64,000 bases of DNA, taken from NCBI RefSeq assembly GCF_000383955.1, contig NZ_KB913013.1, positions 973,694-1,037,693 of the forward strand, read 5' to 3'. Below are positions 59,703-64,000 of this stretch, one piece after another. Each line of letters begins with the position of its first letter. The first letter of the stretch is position 1. The translations under genes and the position numbers were made by a program. Under the pieces are notes generated by a model. The model saw nothing but the letters and a program-made list of their open reading frames with translations, did not search any database and had not been told where the DNA came from. This DNA is from Rudanella lutea DSM 19387 (lineage in GTDB: Bacteria; Bacteroidota; Bacteroidia; Cytophagales; Spirosomataceae).

Positions 59703-61037
59703 TTATGCTTCAATCAAGAACTCGTCGTGCTGGCTAACGTCCAGACCCACCTTCTCGTCTTCTTCTGATACGCGGAGCGGCAGAATCAAATCGGTCACTT
59801 TCAGCACCAGGTACGACATGCCGAACGCAAAGGCCGACACTACCACCAGGGCAATCAGGTGCTCGATGAACAGGCCGGTCTCGCCAAACGCCAGACCTTC
59901 TACCGTTACAGCCGCATTGATCCCTTTCGATGCAAAAATGCCCGTCATTACCATACCAACCATACCGCCTACACCGTGGCAGGGGAATACGTCGAGGGTA
60001 TCGTCGAGGGTCGACTTGGTGCGCAGGTGAGCCAGGAAGTTACTCGTAATGGCTGCAATCGTGCCAATGAAAATTGCGGATGGCACCGTGACGAAACCGG
60101 CCGCCGGGGTAATGGCAACCAGACCTACTACGGCACCGATACAGAACCCGAGCGCCGATACTTTCTTACCCTTGGCGGCATCAAACAGAACCCAGGCCAG
60201 ACCAGCCGCAGCCGCAGCCGTGTGGGTAGTAGCCAGTGCAATAGCCGACAGCGAAGATGCTCCTACCGCCGAACCCGCATTGAAACCGAACCAGCCAAAC
60301 CACAGCAGACCTGTTCCGAGCAACACAAACGGAATGTTTGCCGGGGGAGCAATATTGGCTTCAACGTGTGCCCGCCGACGCTTCAGGTACAGGGCACCTG
60401 CCAGAGCCGCCCAACCAGCCGACATGTGTACGACGGTACCACCTGCAAAGTCAAGAACCCCACGCTTGAACAGGAACCCGTCGGGGTGCCACGTCCAGTG
60501 CGCCAGCGGAGCGTACACGAAGATGCAGAACAAGACCATAAACAGAACGTACGACCGGAAGTTGATGCGCTCAGCCATCGAACCTGTCACCAGCGCAGGG
60601 GTGATAACGGCAAACTTCAACTGGAAAAAGGCAAAGAGAACCAGCGGGATAGTAGAGGCCAGTGACCAGGGTTTCCCATCCACTACGCCGTTGAACATGA
60701 AAAACGTAGCCGGGTTACCAATAAATCCACCAATCGACTCACCGAATGCCAGGCTGAACCCGCAAACTACCCACAGAACCGAAATCACACCCATAGCGAT
60801 GAAGCTCTGGAGCATGGTCGAGATCACGTTTTTATTGTTGACCATACCGCCGTAGAAATACGCCAGGCCGGGGGTCATCAGAAGCACAAGCGCCGTGGCA
60901 ATAAGCATCCAGGCCATATCGCCGGTGTTAAGCCCTTCGGTTACGATCTGGGTCGGCACGCCCATAAACTGGGGAAGGATGGCAATCACTGCTAAAACCA
61001 GCAGTACGGCAAGTGGGATGTAGTTAGGCTTTTGCAT
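59703..61037 (-). CDS. amt: ammonium transporter Amt
   Basis: 444 residues, eleven hydrophobic helices. Conducts ammonium across the inner membrane. Conserved residues: pore Asp/His in LDFAGGTVVHMSAGWAAL (about 172-186) and the second His in FPCHGVGGMVGM (about 350). Also LAYFYGGMVNNKNV after helix 1. No P-II gene (glnK) is adjacent and none is fused to the C-terminus, unlike many Amt genes. Follows a porin gene with 27 bp between, in one transcript. Confidence 0.96.
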   Translation of the reverse strand: MQKPNYIPLAVLLVLAVIAILPQFMGVPTQIVTEGLNTGDMAWMLIATALVLLMTPGLAYFYGGMVNNKNVISTMLQSFIAMGVISVLWVVCGFSLAFGESIGGFIGNPATFFMFNGVVDGKPWSLASTIPLVLFAFFQLKFAVITPALVTGSMAERINFRSYVLFMVLFCIFVYAPLAHWTWHPDGFLFKRGVLDFAGGTVVHMSAGWAALAGALYLKRRRAHVEANIAPPANIPFVLLGTGLLWFGWFGFNAGSAVGASSLSAIALATTHTAAAAAGLAWVLFDAAKGKKVSALGFCIGAVVGLVAITPAAGFVTVPSAIFIGTIAAITSNFLAHLRTKSTLDDTLDVFPCHGVGGMVGMVMTGIFASKGINAAVTVEGLAFGETGLFIEHLIALVVVSAFAFGMSYLVLKVTDLILPLRVSEEDEKVGLDVSQHDEFLIEA

Positions 61038-61064
61038 AGCTGAAATTTTAGGTTTTTGTTGTAC

Positions 61065-62249
61065 TTAGAACTTGTAGATGAAGGCCATACCCACCGTAGT
61101 CTGCGAACTCTTGGTGAAATTGCCCTTACTGTCTTCAAACTGGAGGTTTCCTTCGGCGCTGCTGGCTGGTTTAGCGTAGCTATCTACCCGTACTTCTGGT
61201 TTGATGAGCAAGTGCCCATCGGCCGCCGTGATGTTGCCCGTAAATGTGATTGAGTTTACGCTTGTGCCATCGCCCAGCCGGTTGCGCAGTCCGCGCACAC
61301 CCGCCGTATTGTCGAAATATTCGTAACGAGCCCCAACTCCGAAGTTACTCGTCAGCGCGTAGTTGCTGTAGAGGGCTACCCCGCCCCACGATTTCTTACC
61401 GTCGGCAAATGTGTATCCCTGATAATCTCCTTTCTGCGAACCCATGGCAGCATTGAGACCCACAAAGAATTTCTCGGTGATCTGATAGGTTGTTGCCAGA
61501 TCGACAACGCCGTAGCTGGCTTCGGGCGTTACACCGAGCGAGTCGGGGGTTGCCTCATTGCTGTAGATACCGTTGAGGTAGATGTTCCAACCCGAGGCCG
61601 GCGACACAAAAAACTGCCCGATCAAGCCTTTTTTCCGGTTGTTATCATTGAGAGCGTCTACGTTATTCACCACACCCACCATGAGAGAGCTTTTGTCGGA
61701 GAAGGCATAGGTGGCTTTGGCACCGACGTGGTAGAAGGGGCCGTTATTGAAGAGGTTCGATAACGAATAATTGTAGTTGACAGGGGCGTCGATCACCTCA
61801 TACCCGATATGGGTACCAAACTGACCTACTGTAAACGTCAGCTTATCCGTCGCTTTCCAGTTGAAATACGCCTGCTTAATGGCAATCGAGCTACCGCCGG
61901 GGCCCAAAGGACCTATCAGGTTTCCGTAGTTACCTAAGTCGGCATTCGGGCCGAAGGTAAGATCAACCACCACATCCGATTTGGCCGTGCTGTAGCCAAT
62001 CTTGGTCTGAATTAACCCGAGCGAGAACTGTCCAGAGCGCTGATCAAAAACCCGAGCCGTACCAGCCGCTCCCAGGTTGCTGCGCGAAGCAGGCTTGTTG
62101 AGGTTGGCTATGTAATACGAGTCGATATACCCGGAAAAAGTAAATTTTCCCTTGCTATCATCGTCTGCATTTGGGGAAGAAACAGGATCACCTGCATACA
62201 CACCAGCAGACAAAACCAGAGCAGATAAAAGTAAAAATTCTTTTTTCAT
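61065..62249 (-). CDS. outer-membrane beta-barrel porin co-transcribed with amt
   Basis: 394 residues from the ATG at 62249. Signal peptide (to about 19, AGVYAGD). Barrel strands cover the remainder: KFTFSGYIDSYYIANLN, FSLGLIQTKIGYSTAK, VVVDLTFGPNAD, GQFGTHIGYEVIDAPVNYNYSLSNLF, and a C-terminal strand ending in VGMAFIYKF with terminal Phe, as in BAM-inserted proteins. Belongs to the Bacteroidota porin family that is often encoded with amt and may pass small nitrogen solutes; that role is inference from context. Confidence 0.82.
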   Translation of the reverse strand: MKKEFLLLSALVLSAGVYAGDPVSSPNADDDSKGKFTFSGYIDSYYIANLNKPASRSNLGAAGTARVFDQRSGQFSLGLIQTKIGYSTAKSDVVVDLTFGPNADLGNYGNLIGPLGPGGSSIAIKQAYFNWKATDKLTFTVGQFGTHIGYEVIDAPVNYNYSLSNLFNNGPFYHVGAKATYAFSDKSSLMVGVVNNVDALNDNNRKKGLIGQFFVSPASGWNIYLNGIYSNEATPDSLGVTPEASYGVVDLATTYQITEKFFVGLNAAMGSQKGDYQGYTFADGKKSWGGVALYSNYALTSNFGVGARYEYFDNTAGVRGLRNRLGDGTSVNSITFTGNITAADGHLLIKPEVRVDSYAKPASSAEGNLQFEDSKGNFTKSSQTTVGMAFIYKF

Positions 62250-62541
62250 AATTTCCTTTGGGTAATAAGTGGTTTTGCCAACTATAATTGAACACTGCAA
62301 AGGTTATTACAAAAATTTATTCAGTCAATAGACGACTTTTATCAAAACCTATATTTAGCTGATTTTTGCATTATTTTATAATTTGCACCATAAAACTGAA
62401 CCTAATAATCCTATTTTTAAAGAAATTTTTTAGAAAATTCTTCATTTTAAAACCTATACATTTCTGCTTTTCATTTCGTAAAGCCACAAAAAAAGCCGAC
62501 CCTACGTGGGTCGGCTCTTGGAAAAAGAGAATAAATGCGGT
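62250..62541. other. AT-rich spacer upstream of porin
   Basis: 292 bp with the porin promoter region. Minus-strand candidates for the -7 box (TAACCTTTG near 62300) have three instead of two bases between TA and TTTG, so no confident promoter. The ferredoxin terminator lies at its right end. Confidence 0.4.
62494..62516 (-). terminator. intrinsic terminator after ferredoxin
   Basis: AGCCGACCC (62494-62502) pairs with GGGTCGGCT (62508-62516), 5-nt loop, then seven Ts on the minus strand. Confidence 0.92.
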
Positions 62542-62988
<447 letters not shown>

Positions 62989-63070
62989 TGGGTTGAAACA
63001 ATACACCCACTTTACGCACTTCCCGGTAACCCGTAAAGTATTGGGTTCTTTTTGCCCCGGTTTTCTGACC

Positions 63071-64000
63071 ATGCAACAATCCGAACGACTCCATACGTTT
63101 ATTGCCTTAGGCGAATACCTCCGCTCCGACGAATCAGCAGCCGAGCGCGAACAAATTTGCCACCGTGCTAACTTTTACAACAACTGGTTTACACCCGAAA
63201 ACAACCACAAGGCGCTGAACGCAATTGCCAACGATATGCTCACGACCGAGTCGTTGACAAACTGGCTGGCTCAGTACAACCCGGAACCTGCCGAACCTAA
63301 AACCATTGGCGTAGCAATGGCTGGTAATATTCCGGCAGTTGGTTTTCACGATCTCCTGTGCGTTCTGATTAGCGGGCACAAACTGCTTGCCAAAACAAGT
63401 AGCCAGGATTTTGCATTAATTCAATATTTAATACAAAAAATCACGGAGATCAACCCCGCATTTGCCGAACGCATTACGATTGCTGAGCGGCTCAATGCCG
63501 CCGATGCGTTCATCGCTACCGGTAGCGACAATACGGCCCGTTATTTTGAGTATTACTTTGGTAAACGCCCCCACATCATCCGGCGCAACCGAACATCGGT
63601 AGGTATCCTGACAGGGCAGGAGAGCCCAGAGGAGTTTGCCAGGCTCGGCGATGATATCCTGACTTACTTCGGGTTAGGGTGTCGCAATGTCTCTACCCTA
63701 CTCGTTCCCGAAAGCATTCATGGCGCACCTTACGACTTTATTCCGTTGCTGCAAACCCTCGACCCACTGGCGCCGACGTACCGGAACCTGAGCAAGTGGG
63801 TCAATAACTACGATTACAACAAGTCGATTTATCTGGTCAATGGCGTGCCTCACTTTGATAACGGATTTTTGCTGCTAACTCAGCAGGACGGGCTCGTATC
63901 GCCTATTTCGGTGGTGTATTACCAAACCTACCGCGACGCCGACCATGCGGCTGCCCTGCTCGCCAGGCAGGCCGACAAGATTCAGGTGGTGGCCTCAGCA
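63071..64000 (+). CDS. acyl-CoA reductase (LuxC family), partial
   Basis: 310 residues visible; the frame is open at the right edge and runs on. LuxC-type reductases make aldehydes from activated acyl groups with NADPH. Recognised by the Bacteroidota signature: KTIGVAMAGNIPAVGFHDLLCVL (about 79-100, shown in part), SGSDN-like ATGSDNTARYFEYYFG (about 160) and GLGCRNVSTLLVP with the catalytic Cys (about 213). The family is unusually well conserved in this phylum and nearly always divergent from this ferredoxin. Its physiological role in the phylum is not settled. Confidence 0.88.
   Translation, partial: MQQSERLHTFIALGEYLRSDESAAEREQICHRANFYNNWFTPENNHKALNAIANDMLTTESLTNWLAQYNPEPAEPKTIGVAMAGNIPAVGFHDLLCVLISGHKLLAKTSSQDFALIQYLIQKITEINPAFAERITIAERLNAADAFIATGSDNTARYFEYYFGKRPHIIRRNRTSVGILTGQESPEEFARLGDDILTYFGLGCRNVSTLLVPESIHGAPYDFIPLLQTLDPLAPTYRNLSKWVNNYDYNKSIYLVNGVPHFDNGFLLLTQQDGLVSPISVVYYQTYRDADHAAALLARQADKIQVVASA

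Overview
The window looks like a chromosomal segment from a Bacteroidota member of the order Cytophagales, probably Spirosomaceae-like. Supporting signs are a SusC/SusD pair, a type B T9SS sorting (CHU_C) protein, a type III glutamine synthetase, a divergent ferredoxin/acyl-CoA reductase pair, TAnnTTTG-type promoter elements, and moderately GC-rich coding DNA with weak Shine-Dalgarno sequences. Genus is inference. I saw no rRNA, tRNA or CRISPR array.

Region 1 (1-6.2 kb) is accessory. The right end of an IS5-family element has cut into an HNH endonuclease gene. It is followed by short, same-strand, partly AT-rich genes of unknown function (a small beta-barrel, a charged small protein, a DUF4177-like protein, a TPR lipoprotein and several tiny membrane proteins, one frameshifted). 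The spacers between the first of these carry five related imperfect repeats of about 70-90 bp with attC-like ends (GCCCAAC or similar / GTTGGGT). This resembles an integron cassette cluster with no integrase in view.

Region 2 (6.2-28.3 kb) carries a family 8 polysaccharide lyase; an MDR dehydrogenase fused in frame to a lipoprotein-like sequence, followed by a serine hydrolase, a haem-b-like membrane protein and a CocE-type hydrolase; a flavin-dependent acyl-CoA dehydrogenase homologue; a T9SS-exported adhesin-like protein; ergothioneine genes egtB and egtD; a TPR protein; Hsp20; a 1129-residue ThuA/sugar dehydrogenase/PKD/cytochrome c protein; a START protein; and umuDC.

Region 3 (28.4-46.7 kb) is mostly on the minus strand: SusD/SusC, an ALDH7-like dehydrogenase, two HAD phosphatases, a desaturase, DUF4159, RsmE, a VWA/MoxR pair, an acidic protein, an M28 peptidase, and two unrelated glutamine synthetases (GSIII and GSII).

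Region 4 (47-64 kb) has a sulfatase-fold membrane protein, MtaB, an efflux operon (adaptor, TolC, ABC ATPase, two permeases) ending in its own response regulator and histidine kinase, a porin plus ammonium transporter unit, and ferredoxin divergent from acyl-CoA reductase. Amt, GSII and GSIII make nitrogen assimilation a theme of the right half.

The most unusual signal is a set of six intergenic imperfect palindromes (34.75, 40.26, 41.28, 53.33, 54.15 and 56.68 kb). Each sits between co-directional genes and five fill essentially the whole gap. Arms are built from degenerate short words, in most cases repeated every 7 nt, but the vocabulary differs from element to element. I know of no described element that matches them.
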